A DNA stretch of 64,000 nucleotides, taken from positions 5,208,001-5,272,000 of the forward strand of contig NZ_CP108508.1 in the NCBI RefSeq assembly GCF_035917275.1, read 5' to 3'. Shown piece after piece: positions 7,872 to 16,633 of the stretch. The translations under genes were made by a program, and so were the position numbers. Numbering within the stretch: position 1 is the stretch's first letter; each line of letters starts with the position of its first letter. The notes beneath the pieces were generated by a model. That model had not been told where the DNA came from and ran no database searches. It worked only from the letters and a program-made list of their open reading frames with translations. This DNA is from Streptomyces sp. NBC_01237 (GTDB taxonomy: Bacteria > Actinomycetota > Actinomycetes > Streptomycetales > Streptomycetaceae).

Positions 7872-8864
7872 TCAGTGGCCCTGGTCCGCCGTCGTGCGGA
7901 AGGTGCGGCGGTACACGGTCGGTGGCACGCCCAGCGCCGCCTGGAGGTGCTGGCGCAGCGAGGTGGCCGTGCCGAAGCCCGCGTCCCGCGCCACCTGGTC
8001 GATCGAGAGGTCCGTGGACTCCAGCAGCTGCCGGGCCCGCTCCACCCGCTGCTGGGCCAGCCACTGGCCGGGGCTGACCCCGACCTCCTCGCGGAAGCGG
8101 CGGGTGAACGTCCGTACGCTCATCGCCTCCTGCCGCGCCATGTCACGCAGCAGGATCGGCCGGTCCAGACGCCCCAGCGCCCAGGCGCGGGCGCCGGTGG
8201 TGGTCGCGAACTGCGGTTCGGGGACGGGCCGGTGGATGTACTGGGCCTGCCCGCCGTCGCGGTGCGGGGGGACGACGGTGCGGCGGGCGATCTCGTTGGC
8301 GACGGCGGCACCGTGGTCGCGGCGCACGATGTGCAGGCAGAGGTCGATCCCCGCGGCGACCCCGGCGGAGGTGAGGACGTCGCCGTCGTCGATGAACAGG
8401 ACGTCCGGGTCGACGCGGACGTTCGGGAAGATCCGCTGGAAGTGTTCGGCGGAGGACCAGTGCGTGGTCGCGGGCCGGCCGTCCAGATATCCGGCGGCGG
8501 CCAGGACGTAACTGCCGGTGCAGATGGAGACCATCCGGGTGCCCGGCCGGACGAGCGCGAACGCGGCGGCCAGCTCCTCGGTGAGTCTGCCCTCGGTGTG
8601 GACGGGACCCAGCTCGTAGGAGGCGGGGACGACGACGGTGTCGGCGGTGGCGAGCGCCTCCGGCCCGTGCTCGACGGTGATCGTGAAGTCCGCGTCGGTG
8701 TGGACCGGGCCCGGCGGGCGGACGGAGCAGGTCACGACCTCGTACAGCTTTTTGCCCTTGTTGCGGGGCTCCGCGCCGAGCGACCGGCCGAAGATCCGCT
8801 GGGCGATGCCCAGTTCGAAGGGGAGCAGCCCATCGAGGGCCAGAACGACGACACGGTGCGGCAT
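7872..8864 (-). CDS. GlxA-family transcriptional regulator (DJ-1/PfpI + AraC HTH)
   Basis: A 330-residue regulator. Residues about 1-170 form a DJ-1/PfpI-like amidase domain with the nucleophile-elbow-like stretch ICTGSYVLAAAGYLDGR. The C-terminal third is an AraC/XylS double helix-turn-helix (VSPGQWLAQQRVERARQLLE, then QVARDAGFGTATSLRQHLQ). ATG 8864 is chosen over upstream starts because AGGAGG precedes it at a normal distance. It is divergent from an MFS transporter with about 60 bp between starts, so it may control the transporter; such regulators usually act on neighbours. The effector is unknown. Confidence 0.9.
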   Translation of the reverse strand: MPHRVVVLALDGLLPFELGIAQRIFGRSLGAEPRNKGKKLYEVVTCSVRPPGPVHTDADFTITVEHGPEALATADTVVVPASYELGPVHTEGRLTEELAAAFALVRPGTRMVSICTGSYVLAAAGYLDGRPATTHWSSAEHFQRIFPNVRVDPDVLFIDDGDVLTSAGVAAGIDLCLHIVRRDHGAAVANEIARRTVVPPHRDGGQAQYIHRPVPEPQFATTTGARAWALGRLDRPILLRDMARQEAMSVRTFTRRFREEVGVSPGQWLAQQRVERARQLLESTDLSIDQVARDAGFGTATSLRQHLQAALGVPPTVYRRTFRTTADQGH

Positions 8865-8923
8865 GACGGACCTCCTATAACTCACTAGCTGGTATAGACC
8901 AAAAGCTGATACATGTCACTGCT

Positions 8924-10270
8924 GTGATGGAGAAGCCCACAGAAACCGCGCCCGTTCCCGACGCACCGGACGGCATAGTTCCGCCGCCCACGCCTTTCGC
9001 GCTGCGGGGGGTGACGGTCGGCGCGGGTCCCGGCGCGGGTTCCGGATCCGGGTTCGGCGCGGGGCTCGGCTCTGGTCCCGGCGAGCTCTGGAACCGAAAC
9101 TTCCGGTACTTCTTCGTCGCCCGTACCGTCGCGCTCTTCGGCGACGGAATGATCCCCGTGGCGCTCACCGCGGGTCTGCTCGGCGCGGGCCGCCCCACGT
9201 CGTCCGTCGGGTTCGCGCTGGCCTCCTGGATGGGGCCGCTGGCGTTCTTCGTGCTGTTCGGCGGGGTGCTGGCGGACCGCTTCACCCCGCGCCGCATGAT
9301 GATCATCGCCGATGCGCTCCGGCTGACCGGTGCGTCGGTGCTCGCGGTGGCCTTCGCGACGGGCAACCCGCCGCTGTGGTCGGTCTACGTGCTGAGTTCC
9401 GTCGCCGGGGTCGGCGCCGCACTGTTCCAGCCGGGCGTCGCCTCGACCGTGCCCCGGGTCTCCTCCGACATCCAGCGGGCCAACGCGGTCCTCCGGGTCT
9501 CCGAGGCGCTGATGACCATGGCGGGCCCGGCCTTCGCGGGCGTACTCGTCGGGCTGGCCAGCGCAGGGGCCGTGTACCTGGCGAACGCGGCGACCTTCGC
9601 CGTCTCCGGGATCTGCCTCTTCCTGATGCGGCTCGCCCCCGCCCCGGCCGACGACGCGGTGCGCGGCACGTTCGTCGCGGAGCTCGCCGACGGATGGCGG
9701 GAGTTCCGGGCCCGCTCCTGGCTGTGGGGCGTGATCGCGATCTGGACGGTGTACGGGTTCATGGTGCTCGGCCCGATGCTCCCGCTCACCGCCGTCCTGG
9801 TCACCGAGGAGCACGGCTCGGGGACGTACGGCGTGATGATGGCGGTGAACGGCGCGGGCAGCGTGGCCGGTGGGCTGCTCGCCCTGCGGCTGCGCCCGCG
9901 CAGACCGCTCGCGGCAGGGGCCCTCGCGCTGTCCGCCGTGGTGGTGAACCTGGTGGTGCTGGCGCTCGGGACACCGGTGTTCGCACTGGGGGCCGGACAG
10001 TTCGTGGCGGGCGCGGCGTTCGCGTTCTGGCTGGTGATGTGGTCGACGACGGTGCAGACCCATGTCCCGCCGGAGGCCCTGAACCGTCTGCACGCCTACG
10101 ACGTGGCGGGCTCGCTCCTGATGGTGGCGGCGGGCCGGGCGCTGGCCGGACCGGTGGCGGAGGCGGTGGGCGCACCGGAAGTGCTGCTGGCCGGCGCGGT
10201 GATCAACATGCTGGTGGTGGGCGTGCTGCTGATGGCGCGGCCGATCCGGCGGCTGGAGCGGATCGGATGA
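8924..10270 (+). CDS. MFS transporter
   Basis: A 448-residue integral membrane protein of the major facilitator superfamily with about 12 hydrophobic segments, starting with WNRNFRYFFVARTVALFGDG, characteristic of the MFS_3/enterobactin-exporter-like group, which are mainly drug or metabolite exporters. The first 50 residues are hydrophilic and rich in Gly, Ala and Ser. GTG 8924 and ATG 8927 are both possible. There is no Shine-Dalgarno sequence, and a possible -10 (TACATG, 8910-8915) ends 8 bases before GTG, so a leaderless transcript is plausible. The stop overlaps the DUF2809 gene. Divergent from the GlxA-type regulator. Confidence 0.88.
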   Translation: MMEKPTETAPVPDAPDGIVPPPTPFALRGVTVGAGPGAGSGSGFGAGLGSGPGELWNRNFRYFFVARTVALFGDGMIPVALTAGLLGAGRPTSSVGFALASWMGPLAFFVLFGGVLADRFTPRRMMIIADALRLTGASVLAVAFATGNPPLWSVYVLSSVAGVGAALFQPGVASTVPRVSSDIQRANAVLRVSEALMTMAGPAFAGVLVGLASAGAVYLANAATFAVSGICLFLMRLAPAPADDAVRGTFVAELADGWREFRARSWLWGVIAIWTVYGFMVLGPMLPLTAVLVTEEHGSGTYGVMMAVNGAGSVAGGLLALRLRPRRPLAAGALALSAVVVNLVVLALGTPVFALGAGQFVAGAAFAFWLVMWSTTVQTHVPPEALNRLHAYDVAGSLLMVAAGRALAGPVAEAVGAPEVLLAGAVINMLVVGVLLMARPIRRLERIG

Positions 10271-10704
10271 CGGCGCCGGTGGCCGGGCGGGCGTCGGCCG
10301 CGCGTACGAGGGCGCTGGCGGCGGGTGGCGCGGTGCTCACCGTGGCCGCCGGGCTCGGCATCCGGTCGGCGGCGGGCGGGGATGTCGCCAAGTACGCCGG
10401 GGACGCGCTGTACACGGTGCTGATCCACGTCCTGGTGGTGATCGTCGCACCGAGGGCGCGTCCGCTGCCGGTGGCGGGGGTGGCGCTGGCCTTCAGCTGG
10501 GCGGTGGAGTTCGCCCAGCTGACCGGCGTACCGGCGGAGCTGTCGGCGCGCAGCGGGGTGGCCCGGCTGGTGCTCGGCTCGACGTTCAACTCCCCGGACC
10601 TGTTCTGGTACGCGGTGGGGGCGGGAGCGGCCTGTGGTGCGCACGCGTGGGCGGTGCGGCGTGGCAGGTGTGGGTGGGCTGCGGGGCGGGCGCGCGTCGA
10701 ATAG
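10267..10704 (+). CDS. DUF2809 family small membrane protein
   Basis: A 145-residue protein with four hydrophobic segments, beginning by ATGA overlap with the MFS gene. Features such as AKYAGDALYTVLIHVLVV, FSWAVEFAQL and FNSPDLFWYAVG match the DUF2809 family of small bacterial membrane proteins of unknown function. Tight coupling to the transporter suggests joint expression; an accessory role is a guess. Confidence 0.75.
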   Translation: MTAPVAGRASAARTRALAAGGAVLTVAAGLGIRSAAGGDVAKYAGDALYTVLIHVLVVIVAPRARPLPVAGVALAFSWAVEFAQLTGVPAELSARSGVARLVLGSTFNSPDLFWYAVGAGAACGAHAWAVRRGRCGWAAGRARVE

Positions 10705-10959
10705 GCCGGGGAGGGCCGGTCGGATCCGGACGGGCGCGGGTGCCTTGGCCCGTTTCTCCGCCCGTGCGTCCTCCGCCCGTGCCTGCACCCCGTGCCTCCA
10801 CCCCTGCCACCCCTGCCTGCGCCCGTGCTTCCCGCCCGTGTCTCCGCCCGTGGCGGGATCCGTGGCTTCGGTCCATGGCCCGGCCTGCGGCCGGATCCGT
10901 GGCCCGATCCCTGCGAACTGTGTCCGTCCGGCCACTCGTACGCCCGATGTCCGGACCGG

Positions 10960-12393
10960 ATGCTGAGTGACGTGACCCAGACAACCGAAGGCGCCGCCAG
11001 GGACGACGGCCGACGGCCCGGCGCCGCCGCGGCGTCCGGCCGCCGTTCGCGGACGTCCGGCCGGCGCGCGGACAGGCCCGGTCCCCGTTCCGGGACGTAC
11101 GAGCGCCGCTCCAGGACTCCTTCCCGGCCGGCCGGGAACCCGGGGCGCCGCCGCCCGGACCGTGTCCACCGGGCCTGGATCATCGCCGCCGTCACCTTCG
11201 TGACGATCATCGGCGGCGCGGCGTTCAACTCGCTTCCCGGCCTGCTCATCGACCCGCTCCACACGGAGTTCGGCTGGTCGCGCGGGGAGATCGGGCTGGC
11301 CGTCTCGATCGACATGGCGCTGTACGGGCTGACGGCACCGTTCGCCGCGGCGCTGATGGACCGGTTCGGCATCCGCCGGGTCGTCGTCGTCGCGCTGAGC
11401 ATGGTGGCCGTGGGGGCACTGGCCAGTGTCCGGATGACGGCGGCGTGGCAGTTGATGATCTATTGGGGCCTGCTCGTCGGCCTGGGCACCGGCTCCATGG
11501 CGATGGCGTTCTCCGCCACCGTGACCAACCGCTGGTTCGTCGCCCGGCGCGGCCTGGTCACCGGTGTCCTCACCGCGGCCGGTGCCTCCGGCCAGCTGGT
11601 GTTCCTCCCGCTCTGCGCCTGGATCGTCGACGCCCACGGCTGGCGCCCGGCCTCGGTGACCGTGGCTCTGGCGGCCCTGGTCGTCGTCCCGTTCGTCTGG
11701 CTCCTGATGCGCGACCACCCGGCCGACGTGGGCCTGGCCCCGTACGGCGGTGAGTACGTGGCGAAGCCCGCACCAGAGAAGGGCGCCGCGGGGCGTGCGG
11801 TGCGCATCCTGTTCGACGCGGCGCGGACGGGTCCGTTCTGGCTGCTCGCGGGGACGTTCGCGATCTGCGGTGCCTCGACCAACGGTCTGATCCGCACCCA
11901 CTTCGTCCCGTCGGCCCACGACCACGGCATGCCGATCACGGCCGCCGCCTCGCTGCTCGCCGTCATCGGGGTCTTCGACGTGATCGGCACGGTCTTCTCC
12001 GGCTGGCTCACCGACCGCTACGACGCCCGCCGACTGCTCGCCGTCTACTACGCGCTGCGCGGCGTCTCGCTGCTCTTCCTGCCGATGCTGATGGCGCCGA
12101 CGGTCCACCCGCCGATGGTCTTCTTCATCGTGTTCTACGGCCTGGACTGGGTCGCGACGGTCCCGCCGACCATCGCGCTGTGCCGTGAGCAGTACGGCGA
12201 GGACAGCGCGATCGTCTTCGGCTGGGTCCTGGCCTCGCACCAGGTCGGCGCGGCGGCGGTGGCGTTCCTCGGCGGGGTGGCGCGGGACGTGTTCGGTTCG
12301 TACGACCTGGTCTGGTACGCGTCGGGGGCGCTGTGCGCGACGGCGGCGCTGATGGCGCTGGTGATCAGGCGGAAGACACCGGCGCCTGTGTGA
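10960..12393 (+). CDS. MFS transporter (oxalate/monocarboxylate-antiporter-like)
   Basis: A 477-residue MFS permease with about 12 membrane segments after a long positively charged, Arg-rich cytoplasmic N-terminus (residues 1-65). The first helix region, with AFNSLPGLLIDPLHTEFGWSRGEI, resembles OxlT/monocarboxylate transporter-like carriers, so a small carboxylate substrate is possible. The start is uncertain: ATG 10960 and GTG 10972 are both in frame and neither has a strong ribosome-binding site. It converges on the flavin reductase gene at 12407. Placement inside the catabolic region makes uptake of the pathway substrate conceivable, but no operator lies in front of it. Confidence 0.87.
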   Translation: MLSDVTQTTEGAARDDGRRPGAAAASGRRSRTSGRRADRPGPRSGTYERRSRTPSRPAGNPGRRRPDRVHRAWIIAAVTFVTIIGGAAFNSLPGLLIDPLHTEFGWSRGEIGLAVSIDMALYGLTAPFAAALMDRFGIRRVVVVALSMVAVGALASVRMTAAWQLMIYWGLLVGLGTGSMAMAFSATVTNRWFVARRGLVTGVLTAAGASGQLVFLPLCAWIVDAHGWRPASVTVALAALVVVPFVWLLMRDHPADVGLAPYGGEYVAKPAPEKGAAGRAVRILFDAARTGPFWLLAGTFAICGASTNGLIRTHFVPSAHDHGMPITAAASLLAVIGVFDVIGTVFSGWLTDRYDARRLLAVYYALRGVSLLFLPMLMAPTVHPPMVFFIVFYGLDWVATVPPTIALCREQYGEDSAIVFGWVLASHQVGAAAVAFLGGVARDVFGSYDLVWYASGALCATAALMALVIRRKTPAPV

Positions 12394-12406
12394 GGCCCCG
12401 GAAGCC

Positions 12407-13024
12407 TCAGACGCTGAACCGGCCGAACGCCCCCCGGTGGAACAGCAGCGGATCCGCGTCCGCGCCGTCCTCCGTCGCCCCCAGCGCCTCCACCCGGCCG
12501 ACCACGATCAGATGGTCCCCGCCCGTGTGGACGGCCTGGATGCGGCAGTCGACCCAGGCCGGTACGGAGCGCAGGAGCGGTGACCCGGTCGCGGGGCTGT
12601 TCCCGTACGCCACTCCCGCGAACTTGTCGGCCCCGCTCACCGCGAACCCGCGGCACAGCGCGCCCTGGTCCGCGCCCAGGATGTTGACGCAGAAGGCTCC
12701 GGAGCGCGCGATGCGCGGCCAGGTCGTCGATGTGCGGGCGACCATGAAGGTGACCAGCGGCGGATCGAGGGAGAGCGAGGCGAACGACTGGCAGGCGAAC
12801 CCGGTCGGACCGTCCGCGTCCTGGGCCGTCACGACGGTGACGCCCGTCGCGAAGTGCCCCAGCACGCGCCGGAATTCGCCGGGGTCGACGGACAGCCGTT
12901 CGTCGTCGCGGACGGCTCGGAGATCGGGCCGCGGCAACGGGTCCAGCGGCGCCGGGGCGGTGGTTCCGGCACCGACGGACCTGAGGTACCGGACGGCGGT
13001 TGCGGCCATACCTGCGTGTCCCAT
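12407..13024 (-). CDS. Flavin reductase family protein (FMN reductase, HpaC/HsaB type)
   Basis: A 205-residue protein with the flavin-reductase-like FMN-binding split barrel: FRRVLGHFATGVTVVTA, FACQSFASLSLDPPLVTF, then GAFCVNILGADQ. Such enzymes use NAD(P)H to supply reduced flavin to a two-component monooxygenase. No oxygenase component is seen next to it, so its partner is elsewhere or it has another role. Operator 2 lies 16 bp in front of the chosen ATG. The enoyl-CoA hydratase upstream is on the same strand, so the operator is placed to control the reductase separately. Confidence 0.9.
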   Translation of the reverse strand: MGHAGMAATAVRYLRSVGAGTTAPAPLDPLPRPDLRAVRDDERLSVDPGEFRRVLGHFATGVTVVTAQDADGPTGFACQSFASLSLDPPLVTFMVARTSTTWPRIARSGAFCVNILGADQGALCRGFAVSGADKFAGVAYGNSPATGSPLLRSVPAWVDCRIQAVHTGGDHLIVVGRVEALGATEDGADADPLLFHRGAFGRFSV

Positions 13025-13040
13025 CACACCTCCATTAGAA

Positions 13041-13055
13041 CTGACGAACCATCAG
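13041..13055. promoter_or_regulatory. Regulon operator 2 (CTGACGAACCATCAG)
   Basis: Palindrome with one half-site change, in the 50-bp gap between the enoyl-CoA hydratase and flavin reductase genes, 16 bp upstream of the reductase start. Its flanks (GAA before, ATC after) match those of operator 5. Confidence 0.8.
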
Positions 13056-13074
13056 ATCGGAAGGGCTGGAACCC

Positions 13075-13971
13075 CTACCGTCCCCGGTACTTCGGTGAGC
13101 GCCGCTCCACGAAGCTCGTGACCCCCTCGTTCGCGTCCCGCGTCGTCATGTTGATCTCCTGGGCCATCGCCTCGGCGGCGAACGCGGTCGCCCGGTCGCT
13201 GTCCAGCGAGGCGTTCACCAGCTGCTTGGTCAGCGCGATCGCCCGGGTGGGCCCGTCGGCCAGCCGCCGCGCCCATTCCCCGGCGGTCTTCGTCAGCTCC
13301 GCGTCCGGCACCGTGCGGTTGACCAGCCCCAGCCGCTCCGCGTCCGCGGCGGGGAGCGCGTCGCCGAAGAACATCAGCTCCTTGGTGCGCTGCGGGCCGA
13401 TCAGCCGGGGCAGCAGATACGCGCCCCCGCCGTCCGGGACGAGACCGCGGCGTACGAACACCTCGATGAACTTCGCCGAGTCGGCGGCCAGGACCAGATC
13501 GCAGGCGAGCGCGAGGTGCGCGCCGAGGCCGGCCGCGGTGCCGTTGACGGCGGCGATCACGGGTTTCTCGCAGTCCAGGACGGCGCCGATCAGACGCTGG
13601 GCGCCGAGCCGGATCGTCCGGGCGACATCTCCGGGTACGCGTTCGCCACCGGAGGCCGGGGCGCCGCGCAGGTCGGCGCCCGCGCAGAAGCCGCGACCGG
13701 TCGCGGTGAGGACGACGGCCCGTACGGCGGGGTCGGCGGAGGCTTCGGCGAGCAGGGCGATGACGCGTTCACGCTGGTCCCAGGTGACGGCGTTCATGGC
13801 GCCGGGCCGGTTGAGGGTGATCCACGAGACGCCGTTGTCAGTGGTGTGGAGTACCAATGACTCAACGGGTTCCACGGACTCGATGGGTTCCACGGGTTCC
13901 ACGGGTTCGATGGGTTCCATGGGTTCGACGGGGGTGTAGGGCCCGGCGGTGTCTTCGGGGGAGGACGGCAT
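13075..13971 (-). CDS. Enoyl-CoA hydratase/isomerase family protein with a Glu-Pro repeat N-terminus
   Basis: A 298-residue crotonase-fold protein. The family shows in WITLNRPGAMNAVTWDQR, TGRGFCAGADLRG (first oxyanion-hole strand) and AVNGTAAGLGAHLALACDL (second). It would hydrate or isomerise an enoyl-CoA. Unusually, residues about 15-38 form a Glu-Pro-rich stretch (PMEPIEPVEPVEPIESVEP) before the fold, encoded by a 9-bp repeat; crotonase proteins are normally about 260 residues. The ATG at 13971 gives MPSSPEDTAG. It is probably cotranscribed with the acyl-CoA synthetase gene upstream (148-bp gap). Confidence 0.88.
   Translation of the reverse strand: MPSSPEDTAGPYTPVEPMEPIEPVEPVEPIESVEPVESLVLHTTDNGVSWITLNRPGAMNAVTWDQRERVIALLAEASADPAVRAVVLTATGRGFCAGADLRGAPASGGERVPGDVARTIRLGAQRLIGAVLDCEKPVIAAVNGTAAGLGAHLALACDLVLAADSAKFIEVFVRRGLVPDGGGAYLLPRLIGPQRTKELMFFGDALPAADAERLGLVNRTVPDAELTKTAGEWARRLADGPTRAIALTKQLVNASLDSDRATAFAAEAMAQEINMTTRDANEGVTSFVERRSPKYRGR
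13867..13929. repeat. 9-bp tandem repeat (seven units of GGGTTC-type)
   Basis: Seven consecutive 9-bp units such as GGGTTCCAC and GGGTTCGAT. On the minus strand they encode the Val/Met/Ile-Glu-Pro tripeptides at the N-terminus of the enoyl-CoA hydratase. Copies differ by one or two bases. The length is a multiple of three, so expansions would keep the frame. Confidence 0.92.
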
Positions 13972-14119
13972 GAGGCAGCTCCAAGGCGGGCGGCGGCGGG
14001 GTGGGGGCGGCACATGGTGGGACAAGGGCGGAAACAGGAGCGGGGGCGGGTACGGCCGGAGCGGAGGCAGGGACCGGGGCGGGGGTGACGGGTGGTGGCG
14101 CCGGGGCCGGCGTGGGGGA

Positions 14120-16348
14120 TCAGCTGCAGATGGCCAGCGCGTCCAGGGCCACCGCGCCCTGCCCCCTCCCCAGCACCACCAGCGGATTGATGTCCAGCTC
14201 GGTGAGGTCGTCGCCCAGCTCCAGGGCCATGCGCTGCACCCGGAGGACGACCTCGACGAGCGCGTCCACATCGACCGGCAGCCCGCCGCGCACGCCCTCC
14301 AGGAGCGCACGGCCGCGCAGTTCGCCGAGCATGTCCCGCGCCTGGTCCTCGCCGAACGGCGGCACCCGGACCGCCGTGTCGTGCAGGACCTCGACCAGTA
14401 CGCCGCCGAGGCCGACGGTCACGGTCGGCCCGAAGAGGGCGTCCTGGGTGACGCCGACCATCATCTCGACGCCCCGCTCGATCATCTGGCAGACGAGGAC
14501 CCCGTCCAGGTCGATGGACTCGAAGCGCGCGATGTCGGTGAGTTCGCGGTACGCGTCGCGGACCTGGCTGGCGGAGGTGAGCTGCACCTTCACCAGCCCC
14601 AGCTCGGTCTTGTGGGCGAGCTGGGCGCCGGACGCCTTCATGACGACGGGGTAGCCGACCAGCCCCGCCGCCCGGACGGCCGCCGCCGCGCTGGTCACCA
14701 GCTGCTCGCGCGGCACGCGAATGCCGTACGCGCGCAGCAGTTGCTTCGCCGCGTGCTCGCTCAGCCGGCGTCCCGGGCGGATCAGCGCCTGTGCCTTGCG
14801 GAACGAGGGCGACGGGGTGCGCGGCGCCTCGTCGAACGGCGAACGGTAGCCGGAGGCGAAGCGGTGGTGGTCCAGATAGGCCCGTACGGCGGTGATGCAG
14901 TTGCCGAACGTACGGAAGGTCGCGACCCGGGACGAACCGAGCAGCGTCGTGCGGTAGGCGTCCTCGGTGCCGACGGGCGACCCCCAGATCACGCACACCA
15001 GTTTGTCCGTGGTCTCCGCCGCGTCCACCAGGTCCTGGGCGAGCCGGTCGCTCATCGGAGGGAAGGGGCCGGTGATCGGGCAGATCAGCACCCCGACGGA
15101 CGGGTCCGCGAGGATCGCGTCGATGATCTTCCGGCCACGCCAGTCGCCGACGGGGTGGCCGCCGTTGTCGATCGGGTTGGCGACGTTGAGATAGCCGGGT
15201 ATCCAGGAGTGCAGCTCGCGCTGCTTCTCCTCGGACAGGGTGGGCAGCTGGAGCCCCGCGCCGGTGGCCAGGTCGGAGAAGTGCGCGCCCGTGCCGCCCG
15301 AGATCGAATACACCGCGACCCCGTCGGCCTGCGGCGGCCTGGCACGGGCCAGTAACGCGGCGGTGTCCTGGAGTTCGTCGAGGCCGTCCACCCGGATCAC
15401 CCCGAACTGCCGCATCGCCGCGTCCACCACCTGGTCGGCGCCGGTCAGCTTGCCGGTGTGCGACGCGGCCATCCGGGCCCCCGTCTCCGTACGCCCCACC
15501 TTGACCGCCACGACGGGGACCCCGGCACGGGCCGCCCGGTCCGCGGCGAGGAGGAACGCGCGGCCGTCCTTGAGGCCCTCGACGTAACAGGCGATGGCCC
15601 CGACCTCGGGGCGCTCGGCGAAGTACGAGATGAAGTCGGAGGTCTCCAGATCGGCCTCGTTGCCCGTGGGTGCCCAGTGCGAGAGCCGGATGCCCAGCTC
15701 CTGGAGGGTGTAGACGGGCCGGCCCTGGTGCCCGGACTGTGTGATCAGGGCGATCGCGGGCCCGTCCAGGTCCTCCCGGAACTCCTCGAAGGCGTTGAGG
15801 TTGGTGTTCGGCCCGAGCAGCCGCAGCCCGGACCGCTCCACCGCGGCCGCCAGTCTGGCCTGCGCCGCCGCGCCCGCCTCGCCGGTCTCGGCGAACCCGG
15901 AGGCGAAGGCCACGGCGAACTTCACCTTGGCCTCGGCGAGTTCCTCGATGACCGGAAGGGGGTCGCCGACCAGGAGTACGGCCAGATCGACCTGTTCCGG
16001 CAGGTCGGCCACGGAAGGGGAGCAGGCCCGCCCGAACACGGATTCCCGTGTGGGATGCACCGGGTGCAGCCGCGCCCCGACCCGCTCGGACCAGGCGATG
16101 AGCTGCCGGGTGATCCCGGTGTTCGGCCGCCCCTCGGTGTCGGAGGCCCCGATGACGGCCACGGAGCGTGGCCGGAAGAACCGGTCCAGGTCGGGCACGG
16201 CCGCGTGCAGCGGCCGTCCGCTGACGTCGAGACCGCCCTCCACCGCGGCGGTCGGCATGCTGACGACGGCGGCGTGCGGCTCCTCGCCGCAGGCCACCAC
16301 TCTGGCGCGGAAGTCGGTGGTGAGGGTGCCGTGAGTCGATCCAAGCAT
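14120..16348 (-). CDS. Acyl-CoA synthetase, ADP-forming type (acetate-CoA ligase family)
   Basis: A 742-residue two-part protein. Residues about 35-170 are a CoA-binding Rossmann domain (FRPRSVAVIGASDTEGRPN), followed by succinyl-CoA-ligase-like domains containing AIALITQSGHQGR and YSISGGTGAHFSD. The last 230 residues form an ATP-grasp domain (YGIRVPREQLVTS, YPVVMKASGAQLAHKTELG). This matches NDP-forming acyl-CoA synthetases, which make an acyl-CoA reversibly from acid, CoA and ATP. ATG 16348 is preferred to GTG 16360. Two operators (16419 and 16443) stand in front of it. It may activate the pathway's starting acid or a released short acid. Confidence 0.88.
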   Translation of the reverse strand: MLGSTHGTLTTDFRARVVACGEEPHAAVVSMPTAAVEGGLDVSGRPLHAAVPDLDRFFRPRSVAVIGASDTEGRPNTGITRQLIAWSERVGARLHPVHPTRESVFGRACSPSVADLPEQVDLAVLLVGDPLPVIEELAEAKVKFAVAFASGFAETGEAGAAAQARLAAAVERSGLRLLGPNTNLNAFEEFREDLDGPAIALITQSGHQGRPVYTLQELGIRLSHWAPTGNEADLETSDFISYFAERPEVGAIACYVEGLKDGRAFLLAADRAARAGVPVVAVKVGRTETGARMAASHTGKLTGADQVVDAAMRQFGVIRVDGLDELQDTAALLARARPPQADGVAVYSISGGTGAHFSDLATGAGLQLPTLSEEKQRELHSWIPGYLNVANPIDNGGHPVGDWRGRKIIDAILADPSVGVLICPITGPFPPMSDRLAQDLVDAAETTDKLVCVIWGSPVGTEDAYRTTLLGSSRVATFRTFGNCITAVRAYLDHHRFASGYRSPFDEAPRTPSPSFRKAQALIRPGRRLSEHAAKQLLRAYGIRVPREQLVTSAAAAVRAAGLVGYPVVMKASGAQLAHKTELGLVKVQLTSASQVRDAYRELTDIARFESIDLDGVLVCQMIERGVEMMVGVTQDALFGPTVTVGLGGVLVEVLHDTAVRVPPFGEDQARDMLGELRGRALLEGVRGGLPVDVDALVEVVLRVQRMALELGDDLTELDINPLVVLGRGQGAVALDALAICS

Positions 16349-16418
16349 CGTTCCGCCCACTTCTGCTCGATGGTGTCCGTCCGGGCCCCGCGGAGTCGTC
16401 CGGGCCCCCGTTCCAAAG

Positions 16419-16433
16419 CTGACGCCTTGTCAG
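16419..16433. promoter_or_regulatory. Regulon operator 3 (CTGACGCCTTGTCAG)
   Basis: Palindrome with one changed base in the right half, 70 bp upstream of the acyl-CoA synthetase start (minus strand). Forms a tandem pair with operator 4, 24 bp centre to centre. Confidence 0.75.
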
Positions 16434-16442
16434 GTTACTGAA

Positions 16443-16457
16443 CTGACGGCCCGTCAG
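16443..16457. promoter_or_regulatory. Regulon operator 4 (CTGACGGCCCGTCAG)
   Basis: Perfect palindrome with 6-base arms, 24 bp from operator 3. The gap is shared by the minus-strand acyl-CoA synthetase and the plus-strand NmrA-like gene (start 16634, 176 bp away). The closer target is the synthetase. Confidence 0.85.
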
Positions 16458-16633
16458 GAATGGCTGGGACGGAATGGGTGGCACGGAATGCGTGCGGCAC
16501 CGCCGGTCCGGGGCGTCGTCCGGCGGCCGTGACCGGCGCGGGGTCCGGACGTCCGGAGGGGCCCGGACGTCCGGACATCCATCCCGGATTCTGGAACATG
16601 GCCGCAGGGAAGCCGCCGGGACAGGCTTCAGGC

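Noticed and set aside
14000..14119. G-rich run (possible G-quadruplex) between the enoyl-CoA hydratase and acyl-CoA synthetase genes
   Set aside because: Runs of G are frequent in intergenic DNA of this composition; nothing distinguishes it.
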